DNA of 64,000 nucleotides from Gonatopus flavifemur (GCA_018340375.1 JAFFJZ010000006.1:24248001-24312000); one strand, 5' to 3'; counted from the first letter of the stretch, positions 1-13,269 are shown. Notes: generated by a model from the sequence alone, not told the origin. Numbers and translations: made by a program.

Positions 1-78
1 TCATTTCTGTGAGTGTTCAATTTTATGAAAAATCGGTTTCATCTTTGTATCAAAATTCACCGAAAAATTGTTTTCTCG

Positions 79-560
79 AAACAACAAAATATCTTGGTCA
101 ATATGTGAACAACTAAAAACTTTTGTTACTTCAACCACACTGTAAAAAGGTTACATTAATAGTTAACAAATATCAATGTTATTCACACATAATAAATTAT
201 ATTAATAGTTATCTGATGATCTATCACCCTTTAATAAAATACATTATGAATGCCATAATATTTTTATTAATTACTCGTCATATTTATGTACAATTGATCA
301 TCACTTAACTATTAATATATATTATTATACATTAGTTCGGATTTCAAATTGAGATATGTTGACTATTAACGTAACCCTTTTTACAATGCAAGTTTGTATT
401 GTTCCAACAAAATCATTTTGCTACTAAATTTTCAATGAGAATATTTTTTACTCGCTATCGAATGTTTGTGATGCTCCAACAAAATAATAAAAACTTGGTT
501 GAAGTAACAATAAAAGATTTTGGTTGTTCACATATCAACCAAAATATTTTATTGTTTCAA
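79..560. repeat. Older foldback repeat interrupted by the hairpin at 138-388
   Basis: The left arm (about 79-137, containing GGTCAATATGTGAACAAC) is matched in inverted orientation by 497-560 (GTTGTTCACATATCAACC), with roughly 85-90% identity by eye. The outer end was not resolved because the window starts here; bases 391-496 form the loop. Confidence 0.6.
138..388. mobile_element. Type-1 hairpin MITE (CACTG ends), TSD CA
   Basis: The ends CACTGTAAAAAGGTTAC and GTAACCCTTTTTACAATG are inverted repeats (one change in the last five bases). They are flanked by CA on both sides. It is inserted in the loop of an older foldback whose arms are at 79-137 and 497-560. Confidence 0.72.
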
Positions 561-1926
561 CAAAGCACTCTTTCGATGCAACAACGTTGCATTTCTTATC
601 AATAATTCATTGGGATTCAAATGCGGCTGAGTATAATAATCGAATAATCAAGGTGATAAACCTCTTACGGATAAAATCAGCAATTTCAACTCGAGTGTTT
701 AGTTGCAAATAGAATGTTCATTTGATTCAGAGGAAGATAATGGAAAGGTGACAGATCAGCCTTCTCAAAACCATAGAAATGTTCTGAGACCATATCGGAG
801 ACGTGGATTACAATGTGCAGTATAACGATCGCGTTATGTAGCCATTGATTGTATTGTTTCGTAACAAAGTTTTGCACCTGTTGATAATAACGATGATATT
901 GATAATGACGGAGAACAACACATGAATCTCCTATCAGAATTCAACAACCACTGAGTGTTTGTTCGGTATCCGGCGACAATTAACTTTGTCTATTGCAAGA
1001 GGAGTGTTTTTGAAGATAAATCATATTCAATTTCAAATCTGGAATATTTTTTTTGGAGGAGGCAGTGCCGTCTTCCATAGTAAAGGGGCCCATGTAAGGG
1101 AATTTTTTTACTTTTGGAAATTTTAATGAATTATGAATATATCAATATGTTCGTTTGGCTGTGCAATTTGAATATCCATAGCTCATGTTTCACTTCTTTC
1201 CTTATCAACAATTCTTCCCTTGTAGAATTGACAGAAAATTGTGGTTTAAGGAGTCGGGGGGCCCTAAGCCCGACCCTACAAAGCCTATGCAAAAAGACGG
1301 CCCTGTGAGGAGGGATTGTTTCCTGGTGTGTGGGACTCACAGGACAACCGATTTATTAACTAAAATTCCCTCTCTTCTCCTCGAGGCAGGGCATATTATG
1401 AGGGTCAGTTCTTACCAAAAACTCAGTTCTGAAAGTGAACGACCAGTTCTAAAACTTAAAAACGGTTAGTTCTTAAAAAATTACCTGATTTTTAGTAAAA
1501 TGTGTTTTTTCTTTCTTTTTTTTGAATCGAATATCCAATATTGCTCTATTACAGGATGGTCCTTCAGGGATATTCATTCTGAAAAAATAATAAGATTTCA
1601 GGGGGGCATACCAATTAGAATTGTCAAAAAAATCGAATTTCCCCCATAAAAGGATAGGAAAACATCTCAAGCATATCCGTGAAAAGTTTCAAAGCGAAAT
1701 TCGGCCTCGATCCCATGCTACACTCATTTTTATGTTATAGACCGTATAGAGCGTCGAAATCGATTGTACGAGGAAGTTGAAGGGTTACGTCATGGTCCTG
1801 GTATCGCAGATCAACTGGTAAAATCCTCAATTCAAAAGATTCTTACGTTTCATTCGGTTTTTTGTTGTGCAAACTTCAAAGGCGTTTTCCCACGAATTGC
1901 ATTTTTCCAACTGGCGTGCGGAACTA

Positions 1927-2361
1927 CACTGTAAGAAATTTCCATCGGAAATTTCCTATACATGTATGTGAAGTAATTAACATATCGGAAAATTTCCATA
2001 CGTCGCGAAAGTGAAAATACTATCGTTGTTTCATAATTTTCCTATACATTTGTGGCAAAAAATATGTCACTGCACAACACCCGGCACTCAGGATCGAACC
2101 CGGGTCGTTCGGGTCGAAAGCGAGCACGCTATGACTTCAGCTGCGGCGCCGTGCGGGCATTTACTAACAACATTCAAGTACATCTTGTACGCGATTAATT
2201 TCTTTTCTCCGTCTCTTTGTCGGAAAATTCCGATGCACGTCGGATATCTAATAATAGTATAGGGGAAATTCATATACAGGTAATGGAATATGTATTTCCT
2301 ATACGTGATTGGAATATTCACATTCTCACGCGCAGGAAAATTCCGATTATTTTTTACAGTG
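1927..2361. mobile_element. Type-1 hairpin MITE with internal tRNA-like module, TSD TA
   Basis: The ends are CACTGTAAGAAATTTCC and the inverted GGAAAATTCCGATTA...TTTTTTACAGTG, flanked by TA. The interior repeats GGAAATTTCC-type palindromes and shares them with the element at 56849-57018. It carries a tRNA-like block at 2082-2158. The 147-codon open frame across it on the minus strand is best read as chance. Confidence 0.75.
2082..2158 (-). other. tRNA-like module
   Basis: On the minus strand it has an A-box-like GCCGCAGCTGAAGTCATAGC region and a B-box GGGTTCGATCC at a tRNA-like distance. The acceptor stem does not pair, so it is not a working tRNA gene. It sits inside the hairpin element 1927-2361 and may act as a relic Pol III promoter. 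Confidence 0.5.
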
Positions 2362-3730
2362 TACGCAGAAGTATTGATGCGATTATCATGAGGTTTTGCA
2401 CACAACTTCCTGAATTTCGAAGAATATGAGCCTAAATGGCTTTGAAAATTGCAATAAAAAAGTACTTTTTCATTGCACAAAACTAGCGGAAAATCGTCAT
2501 TTTTTGAACTTTTAATTATTACTTCAAACAAAATGCATAATTCTAATTGGACTGAGATTCATGTCGAGGAAAATGATGTTAATTTTGAGAAACTACTTGA
2601 TTTTTTTCATTTTGGATAAGAATTACGGTCGTTATCTTGCACTCAAACCAAAAAAATGGTCTCACACATCGAGCTGTAGGTCCGCCATCTTGGAAAAATT
2701 TTTTTTCATACACTTGAATGTACGACTAATGAATCAAAAAAGTTTGAAACAAATTTTCATATTCGTTCTACCTCTAAAAAATTCATTAAATTATGCCTTT
2801 TCAATTAATACGCCCCCCTTAATGCCAAAAGTAAAATTAAGGAAGCCCCACTGAAGATGAGAACGTAAGAAGGATATGAAGCGACGCGGAAAAGTCAATG
2901 AAACAGTATCTAAGCGTGAAAGAAGCGGGAATTAGAACATTTGACGCTTTATTCGCTCCAAACTTCGCCTCTGGCGAGTGGAAATTTTCAACAGGGAGTA
3001 TCAAATAATTCAAGAAATACTTGTCACACGAATGTTTTTCTTTTGTTTTTCTAGAAATTGAGTGTCTACCGTTTCGGTTAATCTCAAATTTCCTTAGAAT
3101 GTGCCCTGCATCGAGGGGGTCAGCCCGGAACCGTTTTTCACATTATTTCGGCCTGGCTCGTGTGGAAATTGATTCTTGGCGGCAGTTAGGGCCAGCCTAG
3201 GCGTCTTTATTATATTTTAGGTCCTGTTTTGGTTACCCTTATAGGGCCTAGACATGATTGTCACGCACTCATCTTCAGGGCCTGCATAGTATTCCCAAAG
3301 CTAATGCAGGTACTGAAACTAGGATCTTTAACAGGATAATGAATTGTTGCGAATATTATCAAATTGAAGGAATCATATTGCAAGGAGAGAATCCCAGATG
3401 GAAACTTCCTTGATGGAAAATTGGGCTATCTGTACCCAGATCGCTTCGACTTGAGCCCGAACAGGGCTTGGAATGGATCGATTTCCATTTCTACTCAGGT
3501 ATTCCATCCAACATTACTTTGTTTATACATTATCTGACTGAAAATTGAGATCTTCGGGAGAATACGGGGAGCTCGACAAGGCCCTATGCAAGCTGTAGTT
3601 GGTATGCCCAGATTTTCGAAATAGGGGAAAACTTTGGTGATGCAGCTTTGCCCCATATGGATCTTATATGGATGTCCCTGAGTTAGAGAAATCAGGCTGA
3701 ATATCAGCAATCTCACCACCAGGCCCCTTG
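2362..3730. other. Unassigned intergenic DNA
   Basis: I see no coding exon, RNA gene or bounded repeat here. A cluster of AGGCC/GGCCT words between about 3,170 and 3,330 and again at 3,540-3,780 looks like repeat remnant but has no clear ends. Confidence 0.3.
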
Positions 3731-3859
3731 CCCCAGTAGAAATCACTCCAGTCATTCTCTAGGCGATTAGAAGGCCTTACAAGGCCTTGCAAGTCCCTCA
3801 CAAGGGCCTGGTGAAGCCTCGCAAGGTCTGGAGAATTACTAGAGTGTTTTCTGCTAGGG
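3731..3859. repeat. Small foldback with CCC(C/T)AGnAG ends
   Basis: The ends CCCCAGTAGAAATCACTC and (inverted) CCCTAGCAGAAAACACTC match, and the interior folds back through AAGGCC/GGCCTT-type stretches. The flanks are TG and TA. It shares its end type with 33025-34949 and with a lone end at about 31354 (CCCTAGCAGAAATGACTC). Confidence 0.55.
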
Positions 3860-5524
3860 TAATGGTTGAGGGTAGGACATCCTAAGTTTGGACATCCAAT
3901 ATAAGCCCATACGGGGCCTTTCGCTTTCGACCAGAAAGCTCGAAGCTTCGCTTCAAGTGTGAAGCGGAAGCCACTCCTCCGAGTGGGGAAGTCTCAGATC
4001 ATCAATCCTGATCCAAGTGCCATTACAGAGACTTCACTCTCCTTCGAAGAGGTTGAAATTTCCAAACAGCCAAATATAACATCCCTATAAATATCGAAGA
4101 ACCCAGACTGTATCGGAAAATCGATAACAATTTTCACTTGTCAGGAAGAATAATCCAATGAAGTATAGAATCGTTAAATTATATCACAAAACTAATCGAA
4201 ATTCAATCACTCCCACTAAGATTTTCCAAGCAGCTCCTCCACAATTATCAAATTATCGGGACAGGATATGCAATATTGGACGTAAGACTCGTGTGAGGAG
4301 AATAACTTATCCACCTCCTGTGCTGATACTCAAAGCATCCTCTAAACAGATTCATGTGTCTTGATGAGCGAATTTGCATTCCACAAGAGATGATGGTCAA
4401 CCGCCGTAACGAGATCTTGGCCTTTCATAACAAGAGCAGAATCCATAAGACCCGATTTGTTTGGAGAGATTACAAAGCTCCCGATTGATCGAATTACGAA
4501 TTCGATGCTCGGAGCGTGCTTTTGTACATGCATTAGGTCAGATAAAATTGAATTATTTAATTATTCGGTTATATTGTTTTTGAATTCACTCGACTAAAGA
4601 TTTTCTAGATTACCGAACCGATGCCAAGTTTCCCGAATGGGATTGTTTGTACACTTCACATTGTTGCACCAAATATACATAATTAACTAATAATAATACA
4701 GAGATGTGAAAATTATTAGAACGATTGTGATTTCCAAAACTGTTCCAACTTGCCTCTATAAGGGAATGCAATCATTTATGGAGTACTGGTTTTATTTCTT
4801 GATATAAATAGTTCTTAAGCCCTCCACTTTTGAACGAAGGAAATAATATTCCATGATTACTATATAAAGTTCTTTTTCATTATGAGCATCTTCATATGTC
4901 TTTGAATAACTAACAATGTGCAATATTTTGATATTAAGAACTGGTGTTTCATTGTATAAAATTTATATACGCGACAAGGGATGATAGTTGAGTTACGATG
5001 AAACCAATAAAAATCCCGGTCGGAATTTGTTGTTGACTATTCTAAATTCCCAGCGAGTATCTATCGTTACATACCGTTGAGTTTCAGATCGAGGTGTTGA
5101 GATCATTGGAGTGAAAAAAAGATTGGAAAATAAAAATTGTTATGATAAATTAACTCAGAAATGGAAGGATGAAGAACTATTATATCAACAATTAGACAAA
5201 ATAGTACTCCACAGATGAATGCATAATCTGAGGCAAAAGTTGGAGTTATTTTGGAAATAACAATTATTCTAGTAATTTTCACATGTTTGAATTTCAATGT
5301 CATATCCTTTGCTACGAAATTATGAAGAGCTATTCCATGAGATTTTTCTCCACTCGAGAGGCTGATTTATTTCCCCTTGCGTATGTAAAATCTTCCAAAG
5401 AAATTGCTCAATTATTTTTTGGAGCGTAATGAATCGAATAAATAAATCCTTGGCCGTTTGAGGATCGACACAGAAGTAACGTAAACGAGAAATTCACTTG
5501 CAAAAGCAACCGTTTCAAATTCAG

Positions 5525-5655
5525 ATTCTGTGACCGCGGAGGATGAAAAAGCAACACCCCAAGAAGATGATTTAACGAGACAACCTCGAAAGCTAAATAA
5601 GTTTCTCAAAGAAGATCTGAAAATTGTCAGAAGTGTAATTCTACATTGTAAAAGT
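5525..5655 (+). CDS. Candidate coding exon (unrecognised)
   Basis: The stretch is bounded by TTCAAATTCAG and AAAAGT|GTAAGT and is open for 43 codons (SVTAEDEKATPQEDDLTRQP..., rich in Glu, Asp and Lys). I do not recognise the protein. The splice-like ends and charged composition are the only support. A chance open frame is equally possible. Confidence 0.2.
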
Positions 5656-6921
5656 GTAAGTTTCTCGATACGAAACTTGCGTAACGAATCGAGGATACTT
5701 TGGATACACTTGGAAAATCCCGGTCATATACTCTCGAGTTTTCTTGTCGCTTTTTCTCCTCTCGTATCGTCACCGTCATCATCATCATCGTCACGATATT
5801 TTTCCCGTAAGAACATGAAAATCTTCAAACTGAAGTTCGAGAAGTAGGTGTGATAATTATGTTGGATTCCACGCGATTCCATATCTCATCTTGTAGATTT
5901 GAAAGGACGACTCTCACTCTATACATTTATGTCGACCGATGTGACAGATATTAATTAAAATTCACGAAGGCACTCGACCTTTAATGAGGAGACCTTTCGC
6001 TCTTTAATCATCATCGCGGTTCAGCAGAAGAGCTATCCGACCGCGTACGTGAGTTGACAACGTACACGTACGTAGACGTACATCCACGCGTGTGTGCACA
6101 TTTACATGAGCGAAATCTCATACAGATACCTATGTAAGGTAAATTGTTCGAATACAAATGGTTCTCCTCCGTATACGTATACACGATCATCATATATACA
6201 TTTCCTTATGTTGTCAGGAATTTACTCGTTTCGTGCTCTTTGTACGTTCCAACATTTGCAAAAGTTTGTTCCAATTACTAGCCGGAATACGTCGTGGAGT
6301 TTGATACGCACGGTAGAAGTATAAGTGGTTGTCGTTCTCATCACAAAGCTCTTAAAATCTCTCAATGAATCATGGAAGTAACAAGCTTACAGAAGATCAA
6401 GTAAATATGCTCTCCTGCGACTACCACGACAACGCGAAAAAGAAACATCATCGTATTTCGCAATTCTTAAAATTATCGATGAAAATTTTCCTCCTTCGGA
6501 ATTATTAATCGTCGATATTATTCGAAATATCGAAATTATAGAACCTATACACACAGCGAATGACTTGTTTTTTCTCAATCTGATAGTTTTCGTCCGTTCA
6601 ATCGATCGATCGTAAAGCTCGTACGCTGTTACTCATAAAAATGGATTATAAAATTGATATCCAAGTTATTCTCCTCAATTTCTCCTGAAATTCATTTCGG
6701 TAATGGAAAAACAATGATACTCTCTTTGCAGGAATACCATCGGTCCGGATAATAGATTCTTCAATGACTGGGGTATGTCGCAAGGATAGATTCGCCTAGA
6801 TATTTCAAGTACACAGAGCAATAAAGATAGGCAAAGAATTATTGCCAAGTTAAGATGCGGTAATTTAGATAAAGGGAGTGGCAATTGGGGAACGAAAGAT
6901 AGAACTGGTCGTAGGTTATTG

Positions 6922-6923
<2 letters not shown>

Positions 6924-6957
<34 letters not shown>
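6924..6957. repeat. (GA)n microsatellite
   Basis: An uninterrupted run of about 17 GA units. Confidence 0.95.
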
Positions 6958-6959
<2 letters not shown>

Positions 6960-9011
6960 AAATTCTCAGTTGTGTGGAATTCATTGAATTCCAGAACGAA
7001 ACTATTCTTTATATCCAATCTTGGGGACTCTCTGCGGAGATCACTGGAGTCTCTTCAGTTGTAAACAAATTACAATTATAACGACGGATGAAAAATCACG
7101 TACGATTTTTCTTTCTTGTTCTGAATTAATCGCAAGGGTGAAATGACGCATCGATATAATCGAAACCTCGGAGGAAGCAAAAATTAGGGAGCCGAGCGAA
7201 CGGTGTAATGCTATTGTGGAAAATATTTGCTGTTGGGAAGAAAAAGTCTGATATATTATGAATCGTTTGTGAGTTTCGTTCAACATATATACCATAGATA
7301 TATATATAGAGGAAAGAATAAAAGAGAAATTGAAGCTGATATTTTGCAAAACCGTGTGACAGATGGACGTGCAAAGAGCAACGAAGCTCATTATGCTCCC
7401 TCGTGTATAGATTAATTCATCGTACACACCTGTGCGTTTCCTTCATTGTTCTCTTTGTTTTTGACCGAGAAAATATACTTTCTGGTATATCGTTGGTTAC
7501 CATTCATCAAATTTCGATATATTTCGAGCTTTTGATTTGTTTGGAATTCTCAAAATCAACACAGTTTCGATAAATGAGAATATAAGAATCTATAATTTTC
7601 ATTCCAGGATGAAGTTTCGTATAATTAGAAGCTCGTTTGCTCCTTCATCGATCTGTATATTCTACATAAATTATCATGTATTACGATGAATATATTCGTG
7701 TTTGTATCTGCAAACTGGAACAGGTTTTCATTTTAATTGATATCACCCCGTTTAATGAATGGCACACACTTCATCAACTTCATATTTGCAACATTCGTTG
7801 TATATACACCGAGAAATTTTCCCATTGGTGGTCAATTTTCAATGAAAAAGCATTAAATGGCAGGCCAAGAGCTAGCTTCCTCATTTAGGAAGGCAGTTCT
7901 TTGAGAATGTTTGAGGATCCAATCATTCAGAAATACAGACATAAAGAATAAAGTTCACATTTGTCGCACTTCCAATTCCATCTAAGTTGTTGATAAAAAT
8001 GTCAACTTTGGTCGTTACTTCGTCGAGAATATTACGTATCCTTTCAATTACGTAAGATCAATGCAAAATTCATTTGGAGTCTTCGAAAGAGTCAGAGAAA
8101 ATAATAGTAGTATTCGAGCATCTCGGACAGCGACTTGGATAGAATGTTGGATAGGGAGAGGACGTTAATGGCAGCCATTTCAAAGAGAATTTCTAAATCA
8201 CGCTTTCATAGAGATCGATCAAAGCGTGGCCGAACCAAGGAAGAACTTTCTTTGATTCGTCCTCGGAAGAACCTTCCTACTTGGTACATGCATGTGTTGC
8301 TGATGCTCGTGCGAGCATCCTCGTAGACCAGCACGAGAGTATACGAGAGGGATTCACGTGTTTTCAGTTCGTGAGTTAGTAAAGAAGAAAAATTCAAAGT
8401 GACTCTGTAAGATGGTACGCTGACTACCAGTTGCGTTCGATATCGAAGTCACTTTGATGTATCTTGACTACTCGACTTCTCTTGGCTCATTGATTGTATA
8501 TAGAGACGAAAGGTGTGATGGAATTAATGACGGAACAGATAACATGGAACAATTCGAAACGCATGATGAGAAGAGATGCGAGTGCTGCAAGAAAATACAA
8601 ATTAGAGGGAGGTTCTTCCACTTGGGAATACAAACTCATGATGCCAGTTTCATGATGAAATGATTGTACGATCGTGTATGAGTTGATAATGAGTTTTTCA
8701 ACTTTTATTTTCATTGAAATTGCAACCCTACATCCAACGATGCATCACTAGGCGATGAAGGAACTTTTTATCACATGTTACGTGAATGTTCGAGGCATAT
8801 CGCAAGTTCTTCACCAGAAGAAATTATGCCTGGCTTGTGTAATAAGAGAATTTTGGCCTTTCACCAAGAGATCAAATTTATGCACAGCCAGGCAGCGAAA
8901 AGATGCAGAAAGAGTCTGTTGGTATTCAATATTCGTGGAAACGTTGAATGCCGTGTCTGATGAAAATTTCTGAACTAGAATGTCTAGAAAAATCGTACAA
9001 AATCAATCCAT

Positions 9012-9074
9012 CCCACTGGGATTCGAACTCGAGACCTTTCATCAGTCGAAAAATTGCCTCACCAATCGAGCTAT
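9012..9074 (-). other. tRNA-like module
   Basis: On the minus strand it reads AGCTCGATTGGTGAGGCAAT followed about 30 bases later by GAGTTCGAATCCCAGTGGG. These resemble D-arm/A-box and T-arm/B-box sequences. No acceptor stem forms, so it is a tRNA-derived fragment rather than a gene. Confidence 0.45.
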
Positions 9075-9891
9075 CCTCATTCTCGCGTTCGAAAGTTGAC
9101 TCTCTTCCAATCATATTTCATCATTTATATGTTGATTGTTTTGGATTTTGATTGAAAGAAATCTTTATTTCGTGAGATCTTCGGTATTTTCTATTCGCAT
9201 GAATGTCAAAGACTCTTTAAAATCGGAAATATGAACTTCGATGGTCGTGCATACAAAAACTTAATCTAGAGTTAAAAGTTTGAGAATGATCTTTCGCAGA
9301 GTATCTGGTTAAGATAATCTCTGGTAGTAGTGGTGGCGTTGTTGGCGTTGGTAGTGGTAGGAGTAGAATAATTGCCCGACTCGAAGTTGTATAACTATAG
9401 TTGGCGATTGTAAGGCCAAGATGAACATTAAGCGGCGGATGGAAATTATCGCATGCAGGAAGAGAATCGAAAACTAAATATACTCAGGCACCTTTATCGT
9501 TAGCAAAGAAGAGATCCAACATAGTTGGCTCGAAGTTCGAAATTATATTCTTTTCAAACAGATTACAATAATTGAGATACTCGAGTACAAATTCAATGCA
9601 CGGAAAGTTCAGTTCTAATTATGAAAGAAGGTATGTATATAATGAAATATGTCATTGATTGTAAGAAAGACGAGTAGTTCAGAAAGGTTTTGTGTAGCTC
9701 TCTCAAGATTCAAATAAGATTTTCCTTTCACTCGAGTTTGATATTGAGTTGGAAAATTCAAGTATTTTTTTCTCTGTCTTTTTTTTATATTTGTATATGA
9801 ATTTTATGTAATTAAATATTCCTTACGAATCCATCATTCTATTCCTGGATGAATGCTCGATCGATTGAAAAATAATATAGTAATGATGAAT

Positions 9892-9918
9892 CCCCCCCCC
9901 TCTCTCTCTCTCTCTCTG
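9892..9918. repeat. C9 plus (CT)n microsatellite
   Basis: A run of nine C followed by eight or nine CT units. Confidence 0.93.
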
Positions 9919-11157
9919 TCATAATTATACCAAAAACAACATCAACCGAATCATTGATCCGAACATCAAATACATAGATTCCTTTACTTTCACGAAGATA
10001 CCTTTGAAATTTCCAGTTCCATTCCAAAGGAAGAAACGCGAAACTCTTTCAACTCCGCCAGTTACTTCATATTTCACGTACAGCGAAGTACATTCAATGG
10101 AAGTAAATTCAACGTAAGAGTGTCGATAATAAGGCGAGATGTCAGGGAGAGTTTCAGGTCTGAAAGATTGGTGCGCTATTACTACCACTGTCGTATAGTG
10201 TCAAAGTGATCTTACTCCAGGTAAAGAAAATATCGACCTTATTCGTTGGTGAAGCAATAAGGCGGTGGTATAACACGCGCTTCGGGCGATGCGCTTTGAG
10301 TTATAGGAGCTCGCCAGTCGACCTGACAGCTTACTTATTGAATACAAAATGCAATTTTTCAAGCCCGAAAATATACATCCCGTCGCGTCATTTCTCTCCT
10401 ACACATTCTCAACGGAGTCACGGAGTGTCCCAACGAGTGTTGGATGATCGAATTTTTGAAAGAATTCGAGATCCTTCGGATTGCCCGGGATACGTAAAAG
10501 AAATATCTAACTCGCTTTCCAAAGGCTTTTTACCTCGTTCCACGATCACATTTCTCGCAAACGAAATCCATCATCGAGATTTTTCTTTGAAAGATCTCTC
10601 CAAATAAATTCAATTATTTTTCTTCGATCTCATAATTTTTTTTCCTTTCACACACGTAACGGCCTCTCGAATCATTTATCAAGGAAAACTCTGACACGAG
10701 TGTCTATACGCTTTTAAATCTGCAACTTATTTTATATACTCGAAGAAGAATCTTCGCGTAATTCTGGTGAGAATAAAGTGGCTCGTCTTGTGCACGTCAA
10801 TGATATTTCCCTTAAGACGTATCAAAGTGGAGTCAATGTTGAGGGAAAAGATCAACTCGATCAAGATTTTTTCCACGGGAGAGTACTTTCTTTCAGTATA
10901 ATATGATATACAATGTGAAAATTGTGACTCGGGGATTTCGATTTCTCGTCGCAATTTTGGAAACCCCTGCTCTGCCTTTTGGGTGCTGAATTTTTGAGAA
11001 AGTGGAAATAAATTTCACAATTATTCTTTCCAATTCATAAATCCAGGGAAGTTGATGGGGTTCCTCTATAAACGAATAGAAACATGACAAAATCAAAATA
11101 TCCGCTAAGAGGATTATGTATGTACGATGCTTACGGTACTTTTTATTCATTTTTCAG

Positions 11158-11267
11158 CTGCGACGAATGGAGATCCTGAATTCATCAACGATATAGGAAA
11201 CGTCACGGTGCCCGCAGGGCGGAACGTTAAATTGGCGTGCAGCGTGAACAATCTGGGCACATTCAAG
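11158..11267 (+). CDS. Exon of a DIP/lachesin-like Ig-superfamily protein (start of Ig domain 1)
   Basis: The exon is bounded by the acceptor TTTTTATTCATTTTTCAG and the donor AAG|GTAAGT. It is open in one frame after a 2-base split codon. It encodes 36 residues including DPEFINDIGNVTVPAGRNVK and LACSVNNLGTFK. The pattern PEF...NVTV..GR...L.C.V.NLG.(F/Y)K is the A, B and C strand region of the first Ig domain of insect Dpr-interacting proteins and lachesin-like proteins. These are GPI- or membrane-linked surface molecules used in neuronal recognition. The first Ig cysteine is present. The domain continues in the next exon of the family, which starts VAW. Neither that exon nor a matching signal-peptide exon upstream was found, so the gene extends beyond the window or across very long introns. 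Dpr, DIP and lachesin cannot be separated from one exon. Confidence 0.82.
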
Positions 11268-11989
11268 GTAAGTGTCACATAAAGTCATTCTATGTATCGT
11301 TGGAGAGGTTAAATTTCGTTCCAGGAAAATATAATTTCTCAAACCAAAATCTAATTGTACGATCTGGCGAAGCGTCCCTCTCAAATCCTATTGTGGAAAC
11401 AAAAAAGCAATGGGGAGTGATTGGAAATGGAGTATGTTCTTGTCATTGGCCCACGATTGTTCCCTATTATTTGTTCTCATTTTTTTTGGGGATGATTATA
11501 AGATTTGAGGGATATATACCCGACTCGCAATGCTGCACTGTAAAAAAAGTTCCTCCTGACAATCTCAAAAATGTGACTGTAATTTTTTACAGCAACTTTT
11601 TTCTGAATTAATTGTCAGAAAAATATTGCTGAATTTCAAGGGTCGTCGAATTTGTGCCACTTGTGGTTTTAACCGGTTCAAACCGGCCTGGATTTTTTTT
11701 ATTAAATTCTGGCCAAAATGGTCAAAATGGTTAGAATAGAAATACAAATTGAGAAAAATGGAAAGAATGATAATACTAAGGAAAGGAATATTGTATTGTA
11801 TACTTGATTCAAGAAAATTTCTCTTGGCTTCACGCCATATTAGCTGCATTCAAGAATATATTTTCTTAGTATTAGTAGTTATTTCGATCAATGTAACACG
11901 TCGTTCAATAAATCCCGAGACTAACAACGGGAACAACATGTTTTTTTCAAAAATCATTTTTATTCATCAATATAATCTCCTTTTAGAAT

Positions 11990-12949
11990 GATATAATCTT
12001 TCCAACGCCTTCCTAACATTTCTATACCATGTTTATACAAGGATTTATCCTTTGCTTCTAAATAGGCTTCCGTTTTGGCAATGACCTCCTCATTCGAGCC
12101 AAATTTTTTTCCCTGGAGCATTTTTTTGAGATCAGCAAAGAGCCGCTAGAGAGTAGTCGCTGGGGGCTAAATCTGGTGAATATGGGATGTGGGGAAGCAA
12201 ATCAAAGTCCAACTCGTTGAATTTCGCCATTGTTTTCATGGACTTGTCATGCATGTTGCATTGTCTTGGTGAAGAAGGATTTTTTCTTCTTCATGTGCGG
12301 TCGTTTTGCTACGATCTCCTCCTTCAAACGTACCAACAAGTCGAGATAATAATCACTGTTGATCGATTTACCATTTTCCAGGTAGTCAATTGAAATCACG
12401 CCATGTGTATCCCAAAAAACAGGCGCCATGACTTTGCCAGCAGACTGCTGCGTTTTTGGACGCTTTGGGCGGCTTTCGCCTGTCATGCGCCACTCAGATA
12501 ATTGCCGATTCGACTGCGGAGTGAAATGATGTATTCATGTTTCATCCATGGTCACGTATCAACGCAGGGAATCATTTTTATTGCGAGTATATAGCGATAA
12601 ACAGCTCTCTGAATCGTCGACTCGTTGCTGTTTCTGTTCCACTGAAAGCAATCGCAGCGGCCACTTGGAAAAAACCTTTTTCATGCTCAATTTTTCATGA
12701 ATGATTGTAAATACGCTTCCAGATGATATCTGTGTCATTTGCGATTTTTCATCACTTTGGCCTAGACGAATGTTCCGCATCGTTTGTGTCCGTACGGCCA
12801 CGTTTAAACTCAGCATACCAACGACAAATCGTTGCTTCGGATGCAGAGGAGTCTGGGTAACGTTTTTCAAGCCATTGCTGGGCTTCTACGGTGTTTTTAC
12901 CCATCAAAACACAATGTTTTATCAACACGCGAAACTCGCTGTTTTCCAT
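11990..12949 (-). pseudogene. Mariner transposase pseudogene with frameshifts
   Basis: The N-terminus at 12949 reads MENSEFRVLIKHCVLMGKN, the start of an ant/bee-type mariner transposase. Later blocks sit in other frames: VFTIIHEKLSMKK and VEQKQQRVDDSE (about 12,600-12,720), then TGESRPKRPKTQQSAGKVMA (about 12,430-12,490). After a further shift comes the YSPDLAPSDY motif of the third catalytic region (near 12,170). At least three frame changes are needed, so no functional enzyme can be made. Confidence 0.88.
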
Positions 12950-13082
12950 TTTTCAAACAAATCACAAAGTGACTTTACTCTAACCTCGATAATTCTGCTG
13001 TTTGTGGTCCGATCGATCTGAAATTTGTGAACGTTTCATGTGAAGGTTGGCACTCTAGGGAAACGTGGCGAGTTTGGTACTA

Positions 13083-13269
13083 CACGGAAAAAAATACCCC
13101 GGTTAATATATGGACAGCAAGAATTACTGCTATTTTAACCGGAATTCTAGTGAAATGAATCAAGTCTCCGGTAAATTTAACAAGAATTCCAGTAAAAATC
13201 ACAGATATTCCTTGCTGTCCATATAGTAACCGGAATTCTGGTAAAATTAACAGTTCATTTTTTTCCGTG
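13083..13269. mobile_element. Type-1 hairpin MITE inside the decayed mariner
   Basis: The ends are CACGGAAAAAAATACC and the inverted GTTCATTTTTTTCCGTG. The arms repeat CCGGTTAAnATATGGACAGC in inverted orientation. Both flanks read TACTA. Removing the element plus one flank restores a continuous mariner end (GGTACTAGCACCATCTCTGG), so it is younger than the mariner. Confidence 0.85.

Larger units (their letters stand above)
3860..11157. other. Mostly single-copy DNA upstream of the Ig exon
   Basis: There are no hairpin elements in this 7-kb stretch apart from a tRNA-like block near 9,040. It holds one weak candidate exon (5525-5655), microsatellites at 6,924 and 9,892, and a GC-richer patch at about 10,250-10,600. 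It may be an upstream intron of the Ig-domain gene. Confidence 0.35.

Noticed and set aside
2088..2531. 147-codon minus-strand open frame
   Set aside because: It runs across the hairpin element 1927-2361 and its tRNA-like module and into unrelated flank, so it is not a coherent protein.
10206..10607. 133-codon open frame just upstream of the Ig exon, considered as its first exon
   Set aside because: It has no signal peptide and no phase-1 donor at its end; the sequence shows no Ig or leader features.
11535..11590. A further type-1 hairpin starting CACTGTAAAAAAAG
   Set aside because: A left end and TTTTTTACAG are present, but the right end lacks the final TG and no matching flanks were found.
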